This document shows positions 1 through 9,275 of a DNA stretch of 64,000 bases, piece after piece. Position numbers and translations under genes: made by a program. The notes beneath the pieces are model-generated. The model had not been told where the DNA came from and searched no databases. It saw only the letters and a program-made list of their open reading frames with translations. This DNA is from Hesseltinella vesiculosa (Eukaryota > Mucoromycota > Mucoromycetes > Mucorales > Cunninghamellaceae). Every line of letters begins with the position of its first letter. The stretch's first letter is position 1. The stretch is taken from assembly GCA_002104935.1 (NCBI GenBank), contig MCGT01000005.1:248001-312000 (forward strand), given 5' to 3'.

Positions 1-3000
1 AAGATGGCGCGCAGATAGCTCGTGTTGTTGTTGAGGCGCTGGTATGTGCTTGGTTCAATATGGGTCGCGCCAGCGGAGGCGCTGGAGGCCGTCGAAGACG
101 TGCCGGAGAGCTGTTCTTTGGCCTGTTGCGCGTCGGCGGTCACTTCCAGCACAAGACCACAGAGCACGGCAGCCAACCGAGCTTGCTTCAGCTGACCATA
201 GTCACCTTGAAGACCGGCCATGGCAGCCATTGCTTGCACTGCCGGGCGTTGGGGTTGGTAGTGATCGGCTTCGCGCGCGAGCACATCCAGGGTTTCGATC
301 GATTTGGAAGGATGCAAGAAGTCGACACCCAGGAATGGACCAATGGCCAGGGGCGACTGAAGAGCATCGGTTTGAACGGTTTGTAGTTGTTGGTACATGC
401 GCTGTGACTCGTCTTTGCCCCGGAACAATGCTTGTTGGTGGGCAATGATGCTCATGGGCATGTCGATGTGATAGCGATCAGCAGGTGCCCAGCCCATGTT
501 GCTTGCCATAGCCCCGGCGGTGTTGACCAGCTGGATCAGTTTGTCGTCAAATTTGGCTGAGCCAAGGTGCGAGGCATAGGCACCCACCCACAGAGATCCA
601 TAGACGTACATGTGGTTGACACTTTGTTGATCTTGGATGAATTCGTCCAGAAGCCCCGAGGCGATGGAGACCAGCGCATGCATGCGGCGGTCGGCAGCAA
701 AAGGCGCGCAGGCAAGCATCACGCCCAAGGCTGCGCTCGAGGTTAGGCGTCGGATGTCGTTTGAGATTTGCATAAAGGCGTCGTTGCTGAGAATGCCCAT
801 GGCGGTTGTGGGCGTGGGCCAGGTGGTCAGGGTGCTGAAGATGGTGCCGACAGCGTGGCCTGTTGCAAAGCCTGTAAGGTCTAGCGCTGTTTCGGTGCCA
901 GATGATTCGGTATAGCGCTGTAGAAGGTCGCGGGCGGTGTCCCAAAGTTGCTGAATCAGCTTGTCGTCGACGACCATGTAGTTGGCCAGCTGGCCAAGGC
1001 AGTACCTCGCACCGTATTGCACTTCTTCGCTGGTTCGCTTGGACTCAAGCGACAGGTACTGGGTCGTCAGGATACGCCAAAGGTCAGAGACAAGGCTCGT
1101 GGCTTTTGACGGGGCGCGCTGATACAGAGCAGACATGAGGCCTAGAGACGTTCACGAGGAGAACGAGTAGAGTTGTCAGGGCCCACGATCCTCTTTCCCA
1201 TGCGTCATCAGGTTCTTTTTCTTTACCTGTCAGAGCCATCCACAGATTGCAGGTCAAACCAGGTAGAGTGCTCTTTTCCAAACGAGACATGAGGTCTTGG
1301 AAAAGGAAGATGCCACGGGTTTCGGCATCTTGTTGCAGCACGGACGTGAAGAAGGTATGCCAAGTGCGTGGACTGGACAGTCGAACGAGCAGATGGTCTG
1401 TAAGGGCGATGTCGATCAGACCGGTATTCATGCACCGATACCATTTGGTGCGCGAAAGGTCGGCTGGAGATGGCTGGTGCTGGTCGAATCGGTCAGTGAC
1501 AGCGGCCATGGTGGCAGCTTGCAAGGTGGCAATGGCATAACCTGATCGAAGGCCAGGGGCGACGTTGGCTTGCTCCCACACGCGGATCAGCGAGCGAGCC
1601 AGGTCGTCTTCTGTGGGCGTGGTGGATTCTTGTGTATGGGAGGTGGTGTCGGTCTTCTTTTGATCCTTGCTGGCAGCTGCTTCAAAGAGGCGGCGTTGCA
1701 GATGGTCCAATTCGTGCGATACCAGCGCTTGCAGCAATGGCCGCATTGTGTGCAAATATTGCGGGCGGTCCAGCAACAGATCCTTTGGTTTTTCAGGCAT
1801 ATACTCCATCACATCTGCCATGGGGAAGCGAGCCAAGGCCAGGAAAGCAGCTCGGCACACCTTTTCATCGTCCACTTGGGTCCAAGGAACCAGATATTCT
1901 GAAAGGATCGTTTGAACGAACTCCAAATCGTGCTCAGTCACTACATGGGAGGTAAAAAAAAAAAAAACGAGTCAGGTTCGGCCCGGGTGGCGAATAAGGG
2001 TTTCTTTTGGGAGGCGTACTTTTGGTTTTTTCAGCGGCCAGGCCCATCCATTCACATAAACGGCGGATCAAGAGGGAGGCATTCTGGTTGGGCAGGTTTT
2101 GAGCAAGGGTAGCCAGGTGCGATACAGAGACGAGCCAGAGTGATCGAGGTTCGGCCAGGCCAGCAGCCACACAGTCCATCATGATTTGGACAGCTAGGGA
2201 CAGGGTGGCTGGATGGACGTACCGGGCAGATTGGAGCCAGGCAATGATCATTGGCAGGATGTCAGAGGCACAGAGGTCAGCGTGGCGTTGGCATAGGTGG
2301 CGCATTGTGGTGAGAATGGCTACATCTGCTTGCAGATCGCCAGGTGAGGGAGAGGTGTATTTCGACGTTTGACGCAGGACCCAGTCGGCCAGGATTTTGC
2401 GTAGCTCTTGCCAGATGCGGGGCTGATGATCGAATAGGCGAGTGAGGGTGTTGATGCCCAGATGGGGAAGTGCCTTGGATGTGGTAGACGCACGGGACAA
2501 CTGCTGAGGCTGGTACTGGATCATGGTCAAGGTCAGCTGCAGCGTTTTGGTGGTGATGACAGGGTCGTTGGGGTGTGCCAGTGCTGGTACGGCATCCATT
2601 AAGGTGGGCAGCAGGCGTTTGGAAGAGAGATCAGGTTGGCGGATCAAATACATTAAAATCAGTAGGACGGGCCATTTAGGTGAGGGCTGGTGTTGGTTTG
2701 CTTGGCAGACCACGGCTTGGGTGGCATGGACAGCTGTCGCATGGTCGTGGCTAAAGATACCAGGTACAGACATCAAGAGCGTTGCGAGATCGCCTACCAT
2801 CGGCACAGGCTCGCTGTCGGCGATGTATAAGCTGGCCATCGCCACAGCATGAGCAAGAGGGCCAGTCAACCCATGTGTTTCTACCAAGGTGCACATCTAA
2901 AAAAAAAAAAAACAAGGGTTACAGTGTCATTTTCTAGGCTTTGGCCGAGACTTACCTCGTCGACGACGTGATGGTCTTGGTCATGGCCATGGCAGTAGCT

Positions 3001-3990
3001 GGGGAGCGAGTCCATCAAACGCAAGATATCGCTCCGAATCACGTCAGGACCATGTTGGCATTCCGACAGGGTTTGGAATAGCGGGAGGAGAGCGATCCAG
3101 TAGAGAGACGATTTGGCAATGGGGGTAGACTGGAGGTCCAGGCATTTTTTCATCAGTTGAAGCGTCAAGACTTGATCGTCCACAGTGCAAGCCGTCATCA
3201 GGATACTGGACAGCCCTGTCATCATCAAGCCCAAGGAAACATGTGGGATATGATCAAGTAGAGTTAAAAGGGTGGTCAGGAGCAGGTCCACAGGCTGGTT
3301 GTGATTGGCGTCGTTGACGGCGCGCTGTAACGTCTGGTAGACTAGGGCTGAGATGGTCTCTTCCGACGGGTGCAGATTCATGAGGGTGTGTAGCACAGCC
3401 ACAAAGGATTCGCTAGGATAGTGCCATGGGTATTGCTGGCAGACGCGCTCGAGATAGGGTGCAAGGCGAGCAGGGGTCACAGGCAAGCGTGTCCAGCTGT
3501 AGAGGAGCGTCGTTGGGTCAAGAGCAGGCGAGCCTTTCGTGTTGCTGCTGGTGATCCCATGGGGTGCCAGGAGAATGACATCGAACCAAGGAGCAAGACG
3601 GTCAAAGGCATCTGGATCTTGTGCTAGCCATTGCTGGGCCATTGTCAGGACGTGGCGGAAGAGTTCTGGGCGATGGAGAACCACCGACACCAGGCGTCGG
3701 CCAGGAGCATCGCACTGTCGTAGCAAAGCAAACAAGCATGACACAAGGACATGATCTTTCTTTGCATCTTGGCTGATAACAATTGCATTTTGGAGTTGTT
3801 GAAGAGCCGTTTCCAAGCTGTCGGGATGATGGGTGATCCATTGCTGGAGCTGGCTGCAAGCATAGGACAATCCAATCAGGGACATCTCTTCCCCTTGGCC
3901 CAAGCGATGCCACAATGCATCAAGTTTCTCTGGGATGAATTCTGTGCACCTTTGTATCTCGACAAAGCGATGCTCTACCTTGTCCGTCAT
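1..3990 (-). CDS. FOCAD/RST1-like HEAT-repeat protein (3' end beyond window)
   Basis: Large alpha-helical HEAT-type protein resembling focadhesin (animals) and RST1 (plants), which associate with the Ski-exosome RNA decay machinery; the fungal role is inferred. Exons on the minus strand: 3990-2956, 2896-2020, 1940-1227 and 1141 to the window edge, about 1,255 residues visible; vertebrate FOCAD is about 1,800. Splice sites keep one frame: GTAAGT after Asp-Glu, then GTACGC, then GTAAAG with a CTGAC branch-like site before CTCTAG. The start is the Met of MTDKVEHRF; an upstream in-frame stretch rich in Phe comes from a poly(T) tract and is rejected. Similarity lies in blocks such as SSLYWIALLPLFQ and the segment after residue 500 (TMRHLCQRHADLCASDIL), matched from memory of FOCAD. 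Each of the first two introns contains a homopolymer run. The last exon is open to position 1. Alternative: another large HEAT/ARM scaffold. Confidence 0.72.
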
Positions 3991-4143
3991 TGAAGCTGCA
4001 GTGTACGTTATTTGCAAAAGAAACAGAAAAAAAAAAAAAAATAGCGCCCGCCAAATAAAGCCATGGCAGGCAAACACGGATCAAACCAAGCTAAAGAACA
4101 AAATGGTCTGTTTATTGTTATGCATGACAATAACAGATGAAGT

Positions 4144-5520
4144 CTATTCCACGTATGGGAGAGGCGTGACGGGTATCTGCATCAGCTTGTACATCTGGAC
4201 GAGTTTGGCTTCGGTATAACCATGGTTTGGGACCAGGGAAATGACCTTCCCAGGGCGGGGCTGGCCATCGCTACCGAGTCGGCCGGTTCTGCCGGCCATG
4301 TGGAGGTAGCCGGTCACGGATGAAGGTTTGCCGAGGATAAAGACATGCGAGACGCGAGGCAAGTCAATGCCGCGGGCTGAGAATTCGTTGGCAATCCAGA
4401 GGGTATGGTGAGAAGCACGGTCAGTGGAAGGCGAGGCCGATGGTGAGGAAGAAGAGTCATGGGAAGTGAAAGTGGGGGTGGAAAAAGCGTCGCGGATGTC
4501 CTTGACGGTAAAGGCTTGACTGTCGATGTCAAGGCGTTGCTGGATGTCCAAATTGCTGGTTGAAGCGTCGACAAACACGATGGCATCTTTCATTGTGGGC
4601 TGTTCTTCTTCGATAAGAACGGAAAGGCTACCGATGATTTGATCATCGATGACGGAAGCGTTGGTGCCTTCGTTGGCAGGAGATTGCTGGCGTTGAGATT
4701 TGCGTGGATTAGCAAATTCAAACAGGTCGACAGGTGAGATGTTGCGGATGGCGTCATCGTCAAGGAGAAGGCAGTGGTGCTGGACGGGGGAGGTGGGTGA
4801 TTGGACCGAGCCCTGAGTGGTGTCAATGAAAGTAGGATGTTGCATCCACTTCCGATCGCGGATAAGCCAGTGGCGAAGGGGCCGATTCAGAGTGGCCGAG
4901 GCTACAACGAGCTGTGGTTTAGGCTGAGGTGGTGAGGAGTGAATGGGCATGATGGATTCAAGCAAGAGTTGGGCCGGTTTGGGGTGTTTTTGGCGCATGA
5001 GCTGGTCTCGGACGGACGCATAGCGTTTTGGTAAGCGAAAGGCTTGGTCGGCTTCGTCCAGAATAATGCAATGGGGCATCAAGGGTTGTTCTTTGTGGTC
5101 TCTCATGATCTGACCAGCTGTGCCAATCTTGACCTGCGAAGCTGAAGTCGGAGCCAAGACGTCAAGCCAACGCTGGACCTGCACAGCAAGCTCTTGGTTG
5201 GGGGTAATGTACATGGCAGGCAGTTTGTGATGATTGTGAACGTTGTTGGCCAGGGCGACAGCCAAGCCAAAGGATTTGCCAGTGCCGGTCGCATCACGTA
5301 GCAGGATATCTTGGCCAGAGAGCATGGCAGCGATCAGCTGCTGCTGCGTTGCTGTTGGTTGTTCAAAGCCAAAAGCGCTTTTTATGCGATTGCAGATCGA
5401 GGCATGTATTCCTATGGACTACAGAGAAAAGACGAGGTAAGTGCCCATGACTAATACGATCGATGTCTCCTATACCTGAAAGGTCGTGTAGTATCGCTTT
5501 CCACGGAGCGCCGGCTGCAT
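4144..5520 (-). CDS. DEAD-box RNA helicase, probably mitochondrial
   Basis: ATP-dependent RNA helicase of superfamily 2. Two exons (5520-5476 and 5418-4144) give 439 residues. The first exon encodes only 15 residues (MQPALRGKRYYTTFQ), basic, hydroxylated and without acids, as in a mitochondrial presequence; the 57-nt intron runs GTATAG to CTGTAG. Motifs in order: Q-motif-like FGFEQPTATQQQ, Walker A ATGTGKS, Ia-like PNQELAVQ, DEAD in ILDEADQ, SAT in VASATL, motif V SARGIDLP and motif VI HMAGRTGR. This is a minimal core with a long, Ser-rich insertion in the second RecA domain. The presequence and small size suggest a DDX28/MRH4-like role in mitochondrial ribosome assembly or RNA metabolism, but orthology is not proven. 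It shares a very short divergent spacer with the ARMC7 gene. Confidence 0.85.
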
Positions 5521-5606
5521 CGTGAATAAAATAAAAAAAAAAAAGAGGGAGGAAAAAAAAAAAACAAGAGGCGCAGACGGCTTTCTTTTTCTTTCCGGAT
5601 GCTGGC
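5521..5606. promoter_or_regulatory. 86-bp divergent intergenic promoter region
   Basis: The start codons of the DEAD-box helicase (minus) and ARMC7 (plus) are separated by only 86 bp, containing A-rich runs (AATAAAATAAAAAA and GGAAAAAAAAAAAA). Both core promoters and 5' UTRs must fit here or overlap the neighbouring coding sequence. No TATA box placed convincingly for either side. Confidence 0.6.
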
Positions 5607-6410
5607 ATGTTTCATAGCAAAAAATATATTGCCAATCGCCATGGCAAGCACCGCCCTGATCGACCTCACTATCTGAAATTACTCGTCGAAGAATATAACA
5701 CCACAAGCAAACTCGGTAAGCGCTTGCATGTTTAAAGGCAAGTGATATTGATGATCGTGGGCTTTTTTTTTTTTAACTGCAGTAGCCAAGCAGCAAGTGT
5801 TGGCGAATCTAGCTAATTTTGCTTACGATCCTGTCAATTACGAATGGCTATGGCAAGCTGAAGCAATCCATGTGTTTCTTGGTAAGTCGTCCAACATGAA
5901 AACCAAAAGCAAACGTTTTCACGCTTTTTTTTTTTTTTTTTTGGGTGTCACTAGAATCAATCCAAGCCGAGGATCCATTCTTGCGTGAATTTGGCATGGG
6001 TGGTTTGGTCAATGTGTGCCTAGGTAGAGATGCTCGTGACCACATCAACGGATGAATTGACGGTTTTTTGCTGCTTCTTAGACCCTACGCATCAAACCTA
6101 TCTACTTGACGATCCTGCTCATCTTGATTCTGTGTATGGGTTGCTCATGAGATCGGACGCGTCAGCCAACCCCAACATCGTCCTCAATGCGCTAACAACT
6201 TTGATGCTTTTGATGGATAGCAAAAAGAGTAGGGTTCATTATGCGGCAAATAGGGAGTGCTTGGAAAGGTGCATTGACGCCTTTTTTTGGTTAGCATTGG
6301 CACTACCCCAAGGCTTGGTTCCTGCATTAAACTGTTTCAAACACATTCCACGAGTCCAAGTCATGGTGACTTTATTCCTGAACGATTATGTTCCTAGATA
6401 CCAATCTTAG
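5607..6410 (+). CDS. ARMC7: ARMC7-like armadillo-repeat protein
   Basis: Small armadillo-repeat protein orthologous in appearance to animal ARMC7, a poorly characterised protein linked with spliceosome factors; molecular role uncertain. Four exons: 5607-5715, 5783-5881, 5955-6023 and 6082-6410, giving 201 residues, almost the same as the human protein (about 198). All internal junctions are phase 1 or 0 and keep the frame. The diagnostic block [13 protein letters not shown] (after residue 38) is almost identical to the animal sequence as I remember it, followed by a [11 protein letters not shown] block matching IGGLCNLCLD and a central NALTTLM helix. Introns carry poly(T) runs upstream of the 3' splice site. 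The start Met (MFHSKKY) is preferred because it begins the conserved N-terminal helix; an ATG 8 bp upstream is in another frame. Divergently transcribed from the helicase. Confidence 0.92.
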
Positions 6411-6695
6411 ACAATTTTTATTTTCTTTTTATTTTTTTAGTAAAGCTTCATCCTCGTGATGGAGTGATGACTAAAGGCATGATCTTTCTTATTGACAACA
6501 CAGGCAAATGTAAGCATTGAAAGTGAACCAGAAACCGGGCCAGCTTTTTTGAAACAAAAACTGCACATGTCATCATGATCAGTCTCAAACAAACAAAGCA
6601 TTTTTTTTTCAAACATCCAATTTTCAGCAGGTATATCGTAATGAGGCATTTATTGAAGCATTGCAAAATAAAAATAAATATACAAGATCATTTTT
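6411..6695. other. convergent 3' intergenic spacer
   Basis: Spacer between the 3' ends of ARMC7 (plus) and the MSP-domain gene (minus). AT-rich, with A/T runs and AATAAAAA/AAATAAATA-like poly(A) signals near 6666-6680. No gene recognised. Confidence 0.6.
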
Positions 6696-7997
6696 TTACG
6701 TAAATCGGATGCTCAAGCGTGTCTTGCGCTCGAGGACTTGGTCTGGCCAGGCTTCTAGCAGCATCTCGAGCCATTTCCGCCGAGTATTCTCGGTCAATTG
6801 TTGCTGAGCCCATTGTTCGACTTGGGTGCCACGCTGGACAACGGCCCATCGGACCAGGATCTTGTCTTTGAGCGAGGCGCCGTCGGCAATAGGAGGGGTT
6901 TGGTTGAGGATCAACCAGATCTCGGCGTGAAAGGAGGAGATTTTTCCAGAGCTGGGGCGGACATAGTAGCGTTCTTGATGGCTGTCTTGGCCACGCTGAT
7001 TTGATCGACTGCTGTTGCTGCTGGTCAGGAATTTGTAGATGATGAGGTGGTCATCAGGAAGGGTATTGTGTAATGCAAACGGGATGGATTGGCCACGGTG
7101 AAGAGGGGACTGGAAGACCAGGCGCGGCTTTTTGGTGTTGGCGGTGGGTGAAGAGAAGGGCTGGAGGGCGGTCTGGGGAAGCGGGGGAGGATGGCTGGTG
7201 GAAGATGCTGGTGGGTCTTGGGTGGGCGGTTGCACAAAGACATTCAGGTAAGGTGGGGTGGGGGGAGGAGCGGGAGGTTCATTGCGAAAGCGTGGTACGG
7301 GACTGGGTTCCACAAACATGACCCGAGGCGTAAATCCATATCCATCCACTTTATCATGAGGCTCATCGGTGGCTTGATCAGGCTGGTTGAGAGCAGGCGA
7401 TTCGTGGTCAGGCGGCGTGGAGAGGAGGGTGGAAGAGGAAGAGGAATCGCCCATGGTTCGGAAGCCAACAGCGGATCGTCCGGATTCTTGTTGTTGGGCA
7501 CGGATAAGATATTGCCGTCGCCTTCGTCGTCGGCGTCGCTGTTCCTCGACTTCTTGGGCGGAGCCACCGTGGTGGACAAGGATGCCTGTCAGGGTGGGCT
7601 TTTCGGTAGGGAAGAGGTCGATCATGGAGGGAGGTTTTTGGGGGGATGATCCGTTGCTGCTGCTCTGGCTATTGATCAGGGACGGGACCGGTTCTTTGCT
7701 GACAACAGGACTAAAAAAGAAGTTGCGCAACTTGCGAGACGTGCTATTGGTGGTGGTGCTGCTGTTGGTGGACAAGGTGTCGACGTCAAAGTTATGGCTA
7801 GATGATAATGTACTACTGCTGGATACCGATGATCGTTTGGTGATGGTGGCGGTAGGGAGCCAATGCTTCAAGGTTTTCCACATGCTGTCTTTGTCTTGCG
7901 GGGTGCCAAGGGACAAAAAGGATCGTCCACTCTTGGCACTGGTGGTGCTCTTTTGACTAAACACAGAAGAAGCATATTTTTTTTTCTTGGTCGACAT
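6696..7997 (-). CDS. MSP/VAP-like domain protein, low-complexity N-terminus
   Basis: Single-exon gene, 433 residues. Residues 1-290 are Ser/Pro-rich and probably disordered, with a run of nine Arg (after EVEEQ) and several Pro clusters. From about residue 300 to 410 there is a domain reading like the major sperm protein/VAP fold: LVFQSPLHRGQSIPF, YKFLTSSNSS, RYYVRPSSGKI, then LKDKILVRW, matching the VAP pattern of FKVKTT, RYCVRPNSG and CKDKFLVQS. In VAP proteins this domain binds FFAT motifs at the ER. No transmembrane anchor follows, unlike canonical VAP, so it would be soluble or recruited by partners. The polybasic run could bind membrane or nucleic acid. Start at MSTKKKK. Function beyond the domain is inference. 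Confidence 0.75.
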   Translation of the reverse strand: MSTKKKKYASSVFSQKSTTSAKSGRSFLSLGTPQDKDSMWKTLKHWLPTATITKRSSVSSSSTLSSSHNFDVDTLSTNSSTTTNSTSRKLRNFFFSPVVSKEPVPSLINSQSSSNGSSPQKPPSMIDLFPTEKPTLTGILVHHGGSAQEVEEQRRRRRRRRQYLIRAQQQESGRSAVGFRTMGDSSSSSTLLSTPPDHESPALNQPDQATDEPHDKVDGYGFTPRVMFVEPSPVPRFRNEPPAPPPTPPYLNVFVQPPTQDPPASSTSHPPPLPQTALQPFSSPTANTKKPRLVFQSPLHRGQSIPFALHNTLPDDHLIIYKFLTSSNSSRSNQRGQDSHQERYYVRPSSGKISSFHAEIWLILNQTPPIADGASLKDKILVRWAVVQRGTQVEQWAQQQLTENTRRKWLEMLLEAWPDQVLERKTRLSIRFT

Positions 7998-8297
7998 AGT
8001 AAAAGAAACAAAAAAAAAAATTAGGGTTGCGTAGAAGAAAGGAAAGAGAAGAATGAAAACAAGGAGTGGGGTGAGGCCCAGGCACCTCCTTTTTTTTTTT
8101 TTTTTTTTCGCGGGCGAATCAAAACTCAGGCGTCATGCAACAAACGGATGTCTTCACCGCACCGACACAAACAAGTGTCAGATGATCAATGGGGCGTGAC
8201 ACAATGTCCTAAAACACTAACAATTCTGACAAGAATGACTTCATTCCTTTCCAAAACGGGGAGCCTAGGGGTTCTCTTTCTTCTTCGTTTATTACAA
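7998..8297. other. intergenic spacer with long poly(T)
   Basis: Spacer between SEC53 (stop at 8298) and the MSP-domain gene (start 7997), both on the minus strand. It contains a T run of about 20 near 8090-8109 and must hold the promoter of the MSP-domain gene and the SEC53 3' UTR. No further gene seen. Confidence 0.5.
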
Positions 8298-9275
8298 TCA
8301 AGGGAATAATTCCTTCAAAATACGCATGGTATCTTCAGGCGACTTGACAGCATGGCCTTGGACATCAGGGTGGTTGTAAATTTCATAATCGTTACCACCC
8401 TTGAAAGTCTTGTCACCAAAGAAGTGGATGTTCTTGAAACCGTCTTCTTGGATACGTCCCAAACAGAAAGTCTTGTCCCAGCCCATAGGGAACACATCAA
8501 AGGAGATTTGGCCACCAATCGAGTACGTCAAACCGTAATCAGGGAACGCATCCTTGAGATCTTGCACGAATTTTTCGCGAAGCTTGCGTTCCAAGTCAAA
8601 CTTTTCGAATTCGTTTCGTTCTTCTTGACTGCAGTTGCGTCCCACAGGCGACACATTGATCATACCGTTACGGAATTCCACAAACGTACCTCTAAAGCAG
8701 CCGTTAATCTCTTCGCCTTTCCATGCTGTCGTCCTTACCGCTTCTTGGGGATCTCCATGTCAGCAATATAGCGCAAACAAAAGTTCACGAGCTTGGTATA
8801 CTTTTCATCGCCAAGCCATTGGATGAAGCTCTAAAAACAACGCATGTTCAATCCTTTTTTCTACGCGTTTGCCTCCAATCTTACCTGAGAAGGCAATTTT
8901 TGAGCAAGACGGTAGGCTGTCAAACCATTTTCAGGGAAACAGAAATCAAACATATTCAACACTAACGCCATCCGAAAAAAAAAAAAAATATAACAAACAC
9001 GTTGAGCATCGCATTTCGCCTGTCTTCAGGTCCTTACCATCATCGCCTAATTGCTCTTCTTGCTTGCAAAGGTCAGAACCTCCCACAAAGCCAATCACCA
9101 CCTTTTTACGCAAATCCTTCAAGGTCTGGAGCATCTCATCCGACACAGTCTACGAAAGAAGGGGGTCAATCGTGTTGCCATCCCATGTGATCATTACAAG
9201 ACGAGCAGGAGTCAAAGTACCGTCCACATCAAATAGGACAAGGGTATCAGGTTGTTCGCGATCAGAGAAGGACAT
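8298..9275 (-). CDS. SEC53: phosphomannomutase (Sec53/PMM)
   Basis: Cytosolic enzyme interconverting mannose-6-phosphate and mannose-1-phosphate, the entry to GDP-mannose for N-/O-glycosylation and GPI anchors. Five exons on the minus strand: 9275-9198, 9149-9038, 8961-8885, 8830-8739 and 8691-8298; 250 residues, as expected for the family. HAD-superfamily nucleophile motif [11 protein letters not shown] at residues 15-25 (Asp16 and Asp18), then [31 protein letters not shown], a [15 protein letters not shown] block and [14 protein letters not shown]: all signature PMM blocks in order. An upstream in-frame Met in an AT-rich leader is rejected because the protein begins just before the DVDGT motif. 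Junctions are GT-AG. Physically near two GDP-mannose-using GT15 genes. Confidence 0.97.

Noticed and set aside
547..945. Minus and plus ORFs of 90-135 codons at 44-945
   Set aside because: Shadows of the fourth FOCAD-like exon, whose frame is open to the window edge.
7387..7956. 189-codon plus ORF
   Set aside because: Antisense shadow of the MSP-domain gene.
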